Shown: piece by piece, positions 7,827-15,765 of the stretch
Layout: every line of letters starts with the position of its first letter
Numbering within the stretch: the stretch's first letter is position 1
Assembly (NCBI RefSeq): GCF_012927325.1
Contig: NZ_JABBGI010000033.1
Location: forward strand, 1 to 51,672
Length of the DNA: 51,672 nt
From: Chryseobacterium antibioticum
GTDB lineage: Bacteria; Bacteroidota; Bacteroidia; Flavobacteriales; Weeksellaceae
Direction: 5' to 3'
Position numbers and translations under genes: made by a program
The notes under the pieces: model-generated
Told to the model about the DNA's origin: nothing
What the model saw: only the letters and a program-made list of their open reading frames with translations
Databases searched by the model: none

Positions 7827-8834
7827 ATGAGCAACATAGAAGATAAGAAAAAAGCGCTTGCATTAGTGCTTGACAAGCTAGATAAAACATACGGAAAAGG
7901 AACGGTAATGACATTAGGGGATAGTACTATTGATACGACCATTGAAGTGATTCCTTCCGGATCTCTGGGATTAGACATCGCTCTTGGAGTAGGTGGCTAT
8001 CCAAGAGGAAGAATCATTGAGATCTACGGACCTGAATCTTCCGGTAAAACAACTTTAACACTTCACGCTATTGCAGAAGCTCAAAAAGCAGGTGGAATTG
8101 CAGCATTTATTGATGCAGAGCACGCTTTTGACAGAGGGTATGCGGGAAAATTAGGAATCGATCTTGAAAACTTAATTATTTCTCAGCCGGACAATGGAGA
8201 ACAGGCTTTGGAAATTGCTGATAACTTAATCCGTTCAGGAGCAATTGACATCGTTGTCATTGACTCTGTGGCTGCATTGACACCAAAAGCGGAAATTGAA
8301 GGAGAAATGGGAGATTCTAAAATGGGTCTTCATGCAAGATTGATGTCTCAGGCATTGAGAAAGCTGACCGCTACGATTTCAAGAACAAAATGTACGGTAA
8401 TTTTCATCAACCAGTTGAGAGAAAAAATCGGTGTGATGTTCGGAAACCCTGAAACCACGACAGGGGGTAATGCATTGAAATTCTACGCTTCTGTAAGAGT
8501 AGATATCAGAAAAGCGAGTGCGCCTATTAAAAACGGAGACGAAGCAGTAGGAAGCCGTGTGAAAGTGAAAATTGTGAAAAACAAAGTAGCTCCACCTTTC
8601 AAACAAGCTGAATTCGACATTATGTACGGTGAAGGAGTTTCTAAAACAGGAGAAATCCTTGATCAGGCTGTAGAACAAGGAATTGTAAAGAAAAGCGGTT
8701 CTTGGTTCAGCTATGAAGAAACTAAATTAGGACAAGGTCGTGACGCGGTAAAAGATGTGTTGAAAGACAACCCTGAGCTAGCTGAGGAATTAGAAAATAA
8801 GATCAAAGAAGAATTGAAAAATAAGGTTAAATAA
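7827..8834 (+). CDS. recA: Recombinase RecA
   Basis: RecA forms filaments on single-stranded DNA, drives homologous recombination and triggers LexA-type cleavage where present. The 335-residue length is typical. It shows the Walker A motif G-P-E-S-S-G-K-T-T (about residues 69-77), the Walker B strand V-I-D-S-V-A-A-L, loop L1/L2 region with F-I-N-Q-L-R-E-K-I-G-V-M-F-G and G-G-N-A-L-K-F-Y. A TATTTTTG -7-like octamer lies just upstream of the start. I see no SOS-box that I can identify with confidence. A terminator follows. Confidence 0.98.
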   Translation: MSNIEDKKKALALVLDKLDKTYGKGTVMTLGDSTIDTTIEVIPSGSLGLDIALGVGGYPRGRIIEIYGPESSGKTTLTLHAIAEAQKAGGIAAFIDAEHAFDRGYAGKLGIDLENLIISQPDNGEQALEIADNLIRSGAIDIVVIDSVAALTPKAEIEGEMGDSKMGLHARLMSQALRKLTATISRTKCTVIFINQLREKIGVMFGNPETTTGGNALKFYASVRVDIRKASAPIKNGDEAVGSRVKVKIVKNKVAPPFKQAEFDIMYGEGVSKTGEILDQAVEQGIVKKSGSWFSYEETKLGQGRDAVKDVLKDNPELAEELENKIKEELKNKVK

Positions 8835-8856
8835 TCTTTTTTCCAATCTATACATT

Positions 8857-8885
8857 AAAGACAGCTTTTAGGCTGTCTTTTTTTA
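8857..8885 (+). terminator. Rho-independent terminator of recA
   Basis: AAAGACAGC pairs with GCTGTCTTT over a six-base loop, followed by TTTT. It begins 22 bp after the recA stop and precedes the next start by 24 bp. Confidence 0.9.
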
Positions 8886-8908
8886 TGTAATTTTAAATAA
8901 AAACTTAA

Positions 8909-9634
8909 ATGAAGCTGAATATTTTATCCAAAATATCATTTATTTCGGTATTTGTAGTCTTCTTTTCCTGCAAAGAAGACAGACAGATCAACCCTGATTT
9001 CGTAGTGTACTCTGTCGATACAAAAAACGAGAAGGTTGAATTCTTTTGGAAAAATAATCAGAACCAAGCCTTCAGAAATATTCAGAATTTAAAAAAATAC
9101 ATTAACACCAAAAATCGGGATTTAAAATTCGCCATGAATGGCGGTATGTTCATTGAAAACAATATCCCAAAAGGATTATATATAGAAAATTATAAAACTT
9201 TACATCCCATTGATACTTTAAGTGGTGAAGGAAATTTCTACTTAAAACCCAACGGTATTTTCTACATGACAAGATCCAATGAATCTGTCATTATTTCCAC
9301 TGAAAATTTCAAAACAGATTCAGATATCAGATTTGCTACACAGTCCGGTCCTATGCTGCTGATCAATGGAAAAATAAATCCAATTTTTCGAAAAAATTCA
9401 GGGAATTTAAATATCAGAAACGGTGTCGGGATATTGAAGAATGGTGATCCTATTTTTGTCATGTCTAAGAAAAAAATAAACTTTTACCACTTCGCTTCAT
9501 TCTTTAAAAGTTTAGGATGTAACGAGGCATTATATCTTGACGGTTTTTTCTCAAGAGCCTATTTCCCGGAAGAAAACTGGATTCAGGAAGATGGTGATTT
9601 CGGAGTCATGATAGGTATTACCACAGCAAAGTAG
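8909..9634 (+). CDS. Phosphodiester glycosidase (NAGPA/DUF2233) family lipoprotein
   Basis: The 241-residue protein starts with a lipoprotein signal ending F-F-S-C (Cys21 likely lipidated), placing it in the cell envelope. The body matches the DUF2233/NAGPA fold: F-A-M-N-G-G-M-F (the conserved N-G-G/F segment), a central Q-S-G-P-M-L-L-I-N-G-K block, R-N-G-V-G, and the final A-L-Y-L-D-G-F-F-S, corresponding to the family's conserved L-D-G-G-S with one Gly replaced by Phe. Family members cleave sugar phosphodiesters; the substrate here is not deducible. It has its own space after the recA terminator and stands alone. Confidence 0.8.
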   Translation: MKLNILSKISFISVFVVFFSCKEDRQINPDFVVYSVDTKNEKVEFFWKNNQNQAFRNIQNLKKYINTKNRDLKFAMNGGMFIENNIPKGLYIENYKTLHPIDTLSGEGNFYLKPNGIFYMTRSNESVIISTENFKTDSDIRFATQSGPMLLINGKINPIFRKNSGNLNIRNGVGILKNGDPIFVMSKKKINFYHFASFFKSLGCNEALYLDGFFSRAYFPEENWIQEDGDFGVMIGITTAK

Positions 9635-9737
9635 CAAATTTCAGGATTCGGTCTGCAGAAAAAATGCCAATCTGTCACTTTGTTCAAATCGGTATTTTTT
9701 TTGAGCATTACTAAGAAATTAAAAAATCTAAAATATT

Positions 9738-11630
9738 ATGACTAAAGGAAATATTAATGTATCTGTGGAAAACATTTTCCCTCTCATCAAAAAATTTCTT
9801 TACAGTGATCACGAAATATTCCTGAGAGAACTCATCTCTAATGCCACTGACGCTACTTTAAAATTAAAGCATTTAACAAGCATTGGAGAAGCTAAAGTGG
9901 AATATGGAAATCCGAAGCTTGAAGTAAAGATCGACAAAGAACAAAAAACACTTCGCATCATAGACCAAGGAATCGGGATGACCGCTGAAGAGGTTGAAAA
10001 ATACATCAACCAGGTTGCTTTTTCGGGAGCTGAAGAATTCCTTGAAAAATATAAAGATTCTGCAAAAGACTCCGGTATTATTGGCCATTTCGGTCTTGGA
10101 TTTTATTCAGCATTTATGGTGGCTGAAAAGGTGGAAATCGTCACTAAATCTTACAAAGACGAGCCTGCCGTACGTTGGATCTGTGACGGAAGTCCTGAAT
10201 TCACCCTTGAGGAAACCACTGACAAAACAGACAGAGGAACGGAGATCATCCTTCACATTGCAGAAGATTCTACAGAATTCTTAGAAGAAGCAAAAATTCG
10301 CGAACTCCTTTCAAAATATAATAAATTCATGCCTGTTCCGATTAAATTCGGGACCAAAACACACACCCTTCCGTTACCGGAAGATGCTCCGGAAGATGCA
10401 GTTGCAGAAACTGAAGAAGTAGATAATATCATCAATAACCCGACACCGGCCTGGACTATCGCACCGGGCGAACTGACCAGCGAGGATTACATGAAATTCT
10501 ATCACGAGCTGTATCCAATGCAGTTTGAAGAACCTTTGTTTAATATTCACCTGAACGTTGACTACCCATTCAATCTTACAGGTGTTCTATTCTTCCCGAA
10601 ACTGAGCAACAATTTAAATATTGATAAGGATAAAATCCAGCTGTATCAGAACCAGGTATTTGTAACTGATGAAGTAAAAGGAATCGTTCCTGACTTCCTG
10701 ATGCTTTTAAGAGGAGTTATTGATTCTCCGGATATTCCGTTGAACGTTTCCCGTTCTTATCTGCAGGCAGATGGTGCTGTAAAGAAAATATCTTCTTACA
10801 TCACGAAAAAAGTGGCCGACAAAATGTCTTCTCTGATCAACGAAAACCGTCAGGATTATGAGCAAAAATGGAATGACATTAAAATAGTGATTGAATACGG
10901 AATTATCACAGAAGAGAAGTTTGCAGAAAAGGCAGATAAATTCACGTTATATCCTACGACCGACGGAAAATATTTCCTGTGGAATGAATTGCTTGAAAAG
11001 ATCCAGCCAGCCCATACAGATAAAGATGGCAATACGGTAATCCTTTATGCAACCAATGCAGACGAACAGCACAGTTATATTCAGGCAGCTAATGATAAGG
11101 GCTATGATGTTCTGTTACTGGACTCCCCTGTCATTTCTCACGTAATCCAGAAACTGGAAACTTCAAAAGAAAAGATCTCATTTGCAAGAGTAGATGCAGA
11201 TCACATCAATAACCTGATCAAAAAAGATGAACCGGTTATTTCCAAATTAACTGAAACTGAAAAAGAATCTTTAAAGAAGAACGTTGAAGAGGCTGTAAAA
11301 GACGCCAAATTTACGGTACAGCTTGAAGATCTTGACAGCAATGATGCTCCGTTTACCATCACACAACCTGAATTCATGAGAAGAATGAAAGAGATGCAGG
11401 CAACCGGCGGAGGTGGTATGTTCGGCATGGGAGGTTTCCCGGAGATGTATAATCTGGTAGTGAACTCGAACAGTGAGCTTTCTAACCAGATCTTAAAGAC
11501 AGAAAATCCTGAAGAAAAAGAAACGCTGATTAAATATGCTCTTGATCTTGCGAAACTGTCACAGAATCTACTGAAAGGAAAAGACCTGACAGATTTTATC
11601 CAGAGAAGCTACAAGCAACTGGAGAAATAA
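9738..11630 (+). CDS. htpG: Molecular chaperone HtpG (Hsp90)
   Basis: This ATP-dependent chaperone is 630 residues long, as usual. The N-terminal GHKL ATPase shows E-L-I-S-N-A-T-D-A with the catalytic Glu and the nucleotide-binding Asn, D-Q-G-I-G-M-T, and G-H-F-G-L-G-F-Y-S-A-F. The middle domain has S-R-S-Y-L-Q with the conserved Arg that reaches the ATP. The C-terminal domain contains a Gly-Met-rich loop (G-G-G-G-M-F-G-M-G-G-F) before the dimerisation helices. A single gene, closed by its own terminator. Confidence 0.97.
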   Translation: MTKGNINVSVENIFPLIKKFLYSDHEIFLRELISNATDATLKLKHLTSIGEAKVEYGNPKLEVKIDKEQKTLRIIDQGIGMTAEEVEKYINQVAFSGAEEFLEKYKDSAKDSGIIGHFGLGFYSAFMVAEKVEIVTKSYKDEPAVRWICDGSPEFTLEETTDKTDRGTEIILHIAEDSTEFLEEAKIRELLSKYNKFMPVPIKFGTKTHTLPLPEDAPEDAVAETEEVDNIINNPTPAWTIAPGELTSEDYMKFYHELYPMQFEEPLFNIHLNVDYPFNLTGVLFFPKLSNNLNIDKDKIQLYQNQVFVTDEVKGIVPDFLMLLRGVIDSPDIPLNVSRSYLQADGAVKKISSYITKKVADKMSSLINENRQDYEQKWNDIKIVIEYGIITEEKFAEKADKFTLYPTTDGKYFLWNELLEKIQPAHTDKDGNTVILYATNADEQHSYIQAANDKGYDVLLLDSPVISHVIQKLETSKEKISFARVDADHINNLIKKDEPVISKLTETEKESLKKNVEEAVKDAKFTVQLEDLDSNDAPFTITQPEFMRRMKEMQATGGGGMFGMGGFPEMYNLVVNSNSELSNQILKTENPEEKETLIKYALDLAKLSQNLLKGKDLTDFIQRSYKQLEK

Positions 11631-11647
11631 TAAAAAATACAGAAATG

Positions 11648-11682
11648 AAAAGACTGTTCTCATATTGGGAGCAGTCTTTTTT
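11648..11682 (+). terminator. Rho-independent terminator of htpG
   Basis: AAAAGACTG pairs with CAGTCTTTT, with an inner CTC/GAG pairing, followed by TT. It starts 18 bp after the htpG stop. Confidence 0.85.
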
Positions 11683-12044
11683 ATGCATTAGAGGCTGAGG
11701 ATTTGATGAAACGCAAAGGCACAAAAGTTTTTTCCTTCATTCAACTTTAAAACGCAGAGATTTTATCTCCGATAAAATTGTACACCACTGACAATTTTTC
11801 TATCCTTTTCCCTTACTGGAAATCTTAGATTTTCTTGCGGCTTAAAAACGGCTATACACTTGAAAAAACCTTACTCCTTTGCGTATAAAACATAAAATAT
11901 AGAGAGTAAATCATAAACATATGGATTCTATATCTTTAATATTCTACCCTTTTTTGACATTTTTGGTTAAATTCCAAGAATCCACTGCATATTTTTTCTG
12001 TTTTCTATTGTACAGATTGTGCTTTTTTTCCATTTTTGTATAAA
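11683..12044. other. Gene-free stretch with a distant inverted repeat
   Basis: No ORF of substance is present. ACGCAAAGG (11711-11719) and CCTTTGCGT (11876-11884) are perfect inverted copies 156 bp apart. Near the right end, CTACCCTTTTTTGACATTTTT (about 11945-11965) resembles the CCCTTTTGTG element found before the genes at 3448 and 5563 and may be part of the promoter of the XRE gene that follows. Confidence 0.4.
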
Positions 12045-12434
12045 ATGTCGGATATGCAAAAAGAAAAATTACGCGTCATCAGAAAACAAAAGGGCTATAC
12101 TCAGCAGCAGATAGCTGATATTATCGCGACTGATGTATCCAACTACAGCAGAAAGGAAAGTGGTGATGTAAGAATCATTAAGGATGAATGGGATAAAATT
12201 GCCCGCTTCCTGGATGTTTCGGTAGAGGAAATTTATGAGGATGAGGAAGCTAAGGTGGTTATTAATAATGATCATCCTATATTTAATGGAAATGCTTCAG
12301 GAGGAAATATCAATCAACAGTTTAATAACATTCCAGGAGCTATTATTGAAAACCTTCAGGGTTATATCGCGCTTTTGAAGGAAGAAAATGAAAGATTGAA
12401 AGAAGAATTAAGAACTCCGAAAGGAAGAAAATAA
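12045..12434 (+). CDS. XRE-family helix-turn-helix regulator with C-terminal coiled coil
   Basis: I place the start at the ATG at 12045 and not at the in-frame TTG at 12036, which adds only three residues. The 129-residue protein has an N-terminal HTH_3 domain (about residues 8-64): L-R-V-I-R-K-Q-K-G-Y-T-Q-Q-Q-I-A-D-I-I and Y-S-R-K-E-S-G. A Gly/Asn-rich linker (N-G-N-A-S-G-G-N-I-N-Q-Q-F-N-N) leads to a C-terminal Glu/Leu heptad stretch (about 100-123) predicted to form a coiled coil. Such single-domain regulators usually bind DNA as dimers; targets are unknown and no toxin or phage gene is adjacent. Confidence 0.82.
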   Translation: MSDMQKEKLRVIRKQKGYTQQQIADIIATDVSNYSRKESGDVRIIKDEWDKIARFLDVSVEEIYEDEEAKVVINNDHPIFNGNASGGNINQQFNNIPGAIIENLQGYIALLKEENERLKEELRTPKGRK

Positions 12435-12479
12435 CGGGCGTATTTTTAAAATCCGTCTATTATTTACCCTATAAATTTT

Positions 12480-12520
12480 AAATGCCTTGAATACTGATGA
12501 GTATTCAAGGCATTTTATTT
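12480..12520 (+). terminator. Terminator of the XRE gene
   Basis: A perfect 15-bp stem (12481-12495 with 12500-12514) around a four-base GATG loop, with T-rich sequence afterwards. Long and perfect enough to stop transcription from either side. Confidence 0.85.
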
Positions 12521-12627
12521 TGTGGTAACTTCTTGCTTCTATTTTTTTAGCTGCCCTGTTTTTTGCAGGCAAAATCACCTCTTCAAGAAGGGAACGATGG
12601 TTTACTTTTTAGTGCCAGGAGTGATAA

Positions 12628-12924
12628 TTAAATTTCCTCAAGCGGATTCCAGAACAGTTTTTTGAAATCTTTTATCCTTAAATTTTCAACAGTAATGCCT
12701 TCTGCTTCCAGTCTTTTCTGAAATTCGGGAACAGATAATACGCCGGAACTGGATATGACACGGTGTGCGGGGACATCTTCAGGACATCCACCCATCGCTT
12801 TTCCTACATGACGGGAATGGTTGGGATACCCTACCGCTTTAGCTATAGCACCATAAGAGGAAACTCTTCCTTTGGGAATAAGCCTTGTGATCTCGTAAAT
12901 CTGTTGTTTGAAAATTTCGTCCAT
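12628..12924 (-). CDS. Alkyltransferase-like protein (MGMT family without active Cys)
   Basis: The 98-residue protein matches the DNA-binding domain of O6-alkylguanine-DNA alkyltransferases: I-P-K-G-R-V-S-S-Y-G-A-I-A-K with Tyr24, then S-R-H-V-G-K-A-M with the Arg38 finger. At the active site the family motif P-C-H-R-V reads P-A-H-R-V, so Ala53 replaces the acceptor cysteine. This is the hallmark of alkyltransferase-like (ATL) proteins, which bind alkylated guanine and hand it to nucleotide excision repair instead of repairing it directly. Cys47, six residues earlier, is not at the acceptor position. The gene stands alone. Confidence 0.88.
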   Translation of the reverse strand: MDEIFKQQIYEITRLIPKGRVSSYGAIAKAVGYPNHSRHVGKAMGGCPEDVPAHRVISSSGVLSVPEFQKRLEAEGITVENLRIKDFKKLFWNPLEEI

Positions 12925-13039
12925 AGGTAAGTACTCTGTTATCGCGTTGAAAATTAAGGTTTAAATGAATTTTAACCCATTTCTGCATCATTTTTGAATT
13001 CTTAATGATTCAATGATGTTTCATTTTAAATATAAAGGT

Positions 13040-13186
13040 ATGAAAAAATCATTTTTCCAACTGCTGAATACAGTGAATAAAAAGATGCTCCCCAAGCTGA
13101 GCAACAAAGATCCGAACAGCCTCAGTAAAATTGAGAAAGGAATTCTGGCCTACCGCTATTTTGTGCTGGTCAATTCCCTTGACTGA
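13040..13186 (+). CDS. Small conserved basic protein, 48 aa
   Basis: The ATG at 13040 opens a 48-residue frame (MKKSFFQLLNTVNKKMLPKL..., ending Y-R-Y-F-V-L-V-N-S-L-D). I recognise this pattern, an F-F-x-x-L-N-x-x-N-K-x-x-L-P start and an I-x-A-Y-R-Y-F-V end, from a family of about 50-residue flavobacterial proteins that are often labelled 'SsrA-binding protein' in databases, though it is far too short to be SmpB. Its function is unknown to me. The stop codon touches the GC-rich palindromic element that begins at 13187, so the element may serve as its 3' end. Confidence 0.65.
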   Translation: MKKSFFQLLNTVNKKMLPKLSNKDPNSLSKIEKGILAYRYFVLVNSLD

Positions 13187-13302
13187 CCTCCGCGTGAGGG
13201 ATATGGAGGGCGCGAGCGCAGCGAGCGGTACCGCGTACCGGAACGAAGTGGAGCCCGGAACAGCCCGACCCGGGTTGGGGATTGGGATAGCGAGGGGCAC
13301 GC
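13187..13302. repeat. GC-rich palindromic intergenic element
   Basis: This 116-bp segment is strikingly GC-rich in an AT-rich genome. It is packed with self-complementary parts: CCTCC/GGAGG (13187-13191 with 13205-13209), CGGTAC-CGC-GTACCG (13226-13240), the near-palindrome around CCCGGG (13264-13279), and outer arms GCGTG (13192-13196) and CACGC (13298-13302). No coding potential follows codon usage. Similar GC-rich 'GAGGGAT...GCCCGACCC' segments are, as I recall, scattered between genes in Flavobacteriia, so this is probably one copy of a dispersed structured repeat. No transposase is nearby. Confidence 0.65.
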
Positions 13303-13364
13303 AATAAGTTCTGTAAAATGTAAAAAGTATTAATGTATTCATGATTCCAACGTATATGGGAACA

Positions 13365-13396
13365 TAAAAAACGCTTCAAAATGAATTGAAGCGCTT
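13365..13396 (-). terminator. Terminator of the deoxyhypusine-synthase-like gene
   Basis: On the minus strand CGCTTCAA (13393-13386 region) pairs with TTGAAGCG, followed by TTTTTTATG. It lies 25 bp past the stop codon of the gene to its right. Confidence 0.85.
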
Positions 13397-13419
13397 GTAT
13401 TTTTATAAGAAGTTTATTC

Positions 13420-14394
13420 TTAAGAATTTTCTAAGATGTAAGAGAACATCAATGGTGCACAGATGGTTGCATCACTTTCAACGATAAATTTCGGTGTGGT
13501 GATATCTAGTTTACCCCAAGTGATCTTCTCATTTGGAACTGCTCCTGAGTATGAACCATAAGACGTTGTAGAGTCTGAGATCTGGCAGAAATAAGACCAG
13601 AATGGAACGTCATGCATTTCCATATCCTGATACAACATCGGCACTACACAGATAGGGAAATCGCCTGCGATACCTCCTCCGATCTGGAAGAAACCAACTC
13701 CTTTTCCAGCTGAATTGTGAGTATACCAGTCTGCAAGGTACATCATATACTCGATTCCTGATTTCATAGTTGTTGCGGTAAGCTCACCTTTGATACAGTA
13801 AGAGGCGAAGATGTTACCCATGGTAGAATCTTCCCATCCCGGAACCACAATTGGAAGGTTTTTCTCAGCAGCAGCGATCATCCATGAGTTTTCTCTCGGA
13901 ATTTCATAATACTGCTCAAGAACTCCTGAAAGAATCATTTTGTACATAAATTCGTGCGGGAAATAACGCTCGCCCTTAGCTTCTGCATCTTTCCAGATAT
14001 CCACAATATGTTTCTGAAGTCTTCTGAAAGCTTCTTCTTCAGGGATACATGTATCTGTAACTCTATTTAATCCTCTTTCTAATAAAGCCCACTCATCCTG
14101 TGCCGTTAAATCTCTGTAATGCGGAACTCTTTCGTAGTGAGAGTGTGCCACAAGATTCATTAAATCTTCTTCAAGATTGGCTCCTGTACAAGAAATAAAA
14201 TCAACTTTTCCCTGACGGATCATTTCTGCAAGAATCTTCCCCAACTCAGCAGTAGACATAGCACCTGCCAAAGTGATCATCATTTTTCCGCCATCTTTAA
14301 GATGTGCAACATACCCTTTAGATGCATCTACCAATGCAGCCGCATTGAAGTGCAGGTAATATTTCTCTATAAATTCAGAAATCGGTTTGCTCAT
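13420..14394 (-). CDS. Deoxyhypusine synthase family protein
   Basis: I start at the ATG at 14394 (MSKPISEFIEKYY), which gives 324 residues; the frame runs 38 codons further upstream, but that extension is Cys/Phe-rich and unlike the family. The protein has the NAD-binding DHS features: a G-A-M-S-T-A-E-L-G segment near residue 40, S-C-T-G-A-N-L-E-E-D, the H-N-S-A-G-K-G-V-G-F-F-Q-I-G-G-G-I-A-G block, and E-K-I-T-W-G-K-L near the C terminus, where the Lys corresponds to the catalytic lysine of eukaryotic DHS. Bacteria lack hypusinated eIF5A, so the substrate is probably a polyamine such as homospermidine synthesis from putrescine; this is inference. Confidence 0.85.
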   Translation of the reverse strand: MSKPISEFIEKYYLHFNAAALVDASKGYVAHLKDGGKMMITLAGAMSTAELGKILAEMIRQGKVDFISCTGANLEEDLMNLVAHSHYERVPHYRDLTAQDEWALLERGLNRVTDTCIPEEEAFRRLQKHIVDIWKDAEAKGERYFPHEFMYKMILSGVLEQYYEIPRENSWMIAAAEKNLPIVVPGWEDSTMGNIFASYCIKGELTATTMKSGIEYMMYLADWYTHNSAGKGVGFFQIGGGIAGDFPICVVPMLYQDMEMHDVPFWSYFCQISDSTTSYGSYSGAVPNEKITWGKLDITTPKFIVESDATICAPLMFSYILENS

Positions 14395-14515
14395 TTTTTT
14401 AATTTTTGCAAAGATAAAACTTAAAAACGGAATGCAACATGGGTACTTAAAGAAACTATTGCCTGAACATCCTTTTTTAACAAATGATAAAAAGGCTCCA
14501 CTCATCAATGTTTTA

Positions 14516-14546
14516 AAGAAAAAGTACAGCTATGAAGCTGTACTTT
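14516..14546 (-). terminator. Terminator of the GreA/GreB-like gene
   Basis: AAAGTACAGC (14521-14530) pairs with GCTGTACTTT (14537-14546) around a six-base loop; on the minus strand the stem continues into TTTTTCTTT. It lies 29 bp past the stop at 14575. Confidence 0.85.
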
Positions 14547-14574
14547 CATCTAACAAATATAGATTACACAGGAA

Positions 14575-14955
14575 TTACCCGTGACAAGATTCTACTTTTA
14601 AGATCTCAATCTTTCTTTCCCCGTCTTTGAAAGGCCAGTCGATGATATCTCCTACCTTATAGCCAACAGTTGCCAAGGCAATATCTGATAAGATGGAATG
14701 TTTATTTTTGGCAGGCTTAGCTTTTGCAGAGGCAACGAAAATATATTCATGCTCGAAATTCCTAGTATGATCTTTGATCGTTACTTTTCTGTCAACAGTC
14801 ACTACATCATCAGGAAGATCTCTTCTCAAAACCTGTTTAGCTTTTCTCAATTCTTCAGTAAGTCTTTTCTCTTCCGGCATGCTTACCTTTTTTCTTCTGA
14901 GTGTATCTTTTATAGCATCATAAATTCCGGTAGTTACAGTGATATGATTGGACAT
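14575..14955 (-). CDS. GreA/GreB family transcription factor
   Basis: The 126-residue protein has the C-terminal FKBP-like domain of GreA/GreB (about residues 45-125): V-V-T-V-D-R-K-V-T-I-K-D, E-Y-I-F-V-A, then S-I-L-S-D-I-A-L-A-T-V-G-Y-K-V-G-D and a final pair of strands. The N-terminal part is a short helical segment (E-E-K-R-L-T-E-E-L-R-K-A-K-Q-V-L-R-R) too short to be a full GreA coiled-coil hairpin. It may modulate RNA polymerase through the secondary channel like Rnk, but lacks the full-length cleavage arm; the exact role is uncertain. Single gene with its own terminator. Confidence 0.78.
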   Translation of the reverse strand: MSNHITVTTGIYDAIKDTLRRKKVSMPEEKRLTEELRKAKQVLRRDLPDDVVTVDRKVTIKDHTRNFEHEYIFVASAKAKPAKNKHSILSDIALATVGYKVGDIIDWPFKDGERKIEILKVESCHG

Positions 14956-15300
14956 TTTTAATTCTTTTAAAATGAATAGATGCAGTTATTCCAGTGACCC
15001 AATGCAGGATTACACCTCTCCTCAGTTTTTCTCCAGTAGAAAACTGCAAATATGTGAAATTTATTGGAATCCTTTCCCTGTCGTGGATCCTGACAGGGCC
15101 TAATTGATAAAGTCCTTGGAACTCTTCAGAAAAGAATCCTTATGTAAGTACAACAGCGACAGCAAAAGGCCATTAGAGTGGCGGTCTGCAGATAAAGGAA
15201 TAATTGCTGTCATACATTAAAAGTTATTAATAATACCCTAAGATACTCAAAAATCCTGACATGTAGAGAAAAAAAAACTCACGATTCCGAATCTGAACCC
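14956..15300. other. Gene-free stretch with two small hairpins
   Basis: No ORF of note. CAGTTTT/AAAACTG (15023-15029 with 15040-15046) and CCCTGTC/GACAGGG (15076-15082 with 15092-15098) are clear small stems. The base composition is less AT-rich than typical spacers here. I cannot name a function; a small RNA or decayed gene is possible. Confidence 0.3.
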
Positions 15301-15693
15301 TTAAAACTTAAACTTCCTATTATCTTTCTTCTCGGAAATTTTCTTTTTGGTATCCAGCCTCTTCTGCTTCTGCCCTTTCGAAGGTTTTGTCGCTACTCTT
15401 TTCTTGGGAATAATTAAAGCTTTATTGACTAGGTCAATAATTTTTTCGATCGACTTGTTCTTGTTCATCAGTTGAGTCCTGCTTTCTGAAACAGTGAGGA
15501 ACATATAACCTTCAGCATTGATCCTGTTTTTCAATTTATTTTGGATCAGCTCTTTTTGATAGTCATTAAAAAATTCGGATTCAGCGACCAACCAAAGAAC
15601 AGTTACAGCAGTTTCCACTTTATTGACGTTCTGACCTCCTGCCCCACTGCTGCGGGAAGTTTTAAAGCTGAGTTCTCTTGAGAAGTCTTTCAT
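15301..15693 (-). CDS. arfB: Alternative ribosome-rescue peptidyl-tRNA hydrolase ArfB
   Basis: ArfB (YaeJ) rescues ribosomes stalled at the end of truncated mRNAs by hydrolysing peptidyl-tRNA. The 130-residue protein carries the release-factor GGQ motif at residues 19-21 within S-S-G-A-G-G-Q-N-V-N-K, and the required basic C-terminal tail (about residues 95-130, with K-K-R-V-A-T-K-P-S-K-G-Q-K-Q-K-R-L) that occupies the empty mRNA channel. The length fits ArfB and excludes a class I release factor. Confidence 0.92.
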   Translation of the reverse strand: MKDFSRELSFKTSRSSGAGGQNVNKVETAVTVLWLVAESEFFNDYQKELIQNKLKNRINAEGYMFLTVSESRTQLMNKNKSIEKIIDLVNKALIIPKKRVATKPSKGQKQKRLDTKKKISEKKDNRKFKF

Positions 15694-15765
15694 ACGATAG
15701 AGATGAGTAGATTAAAGAGTAAAGATAAAAGATAATAGAGAGAGATAATAGACGTAGGTAAGATT

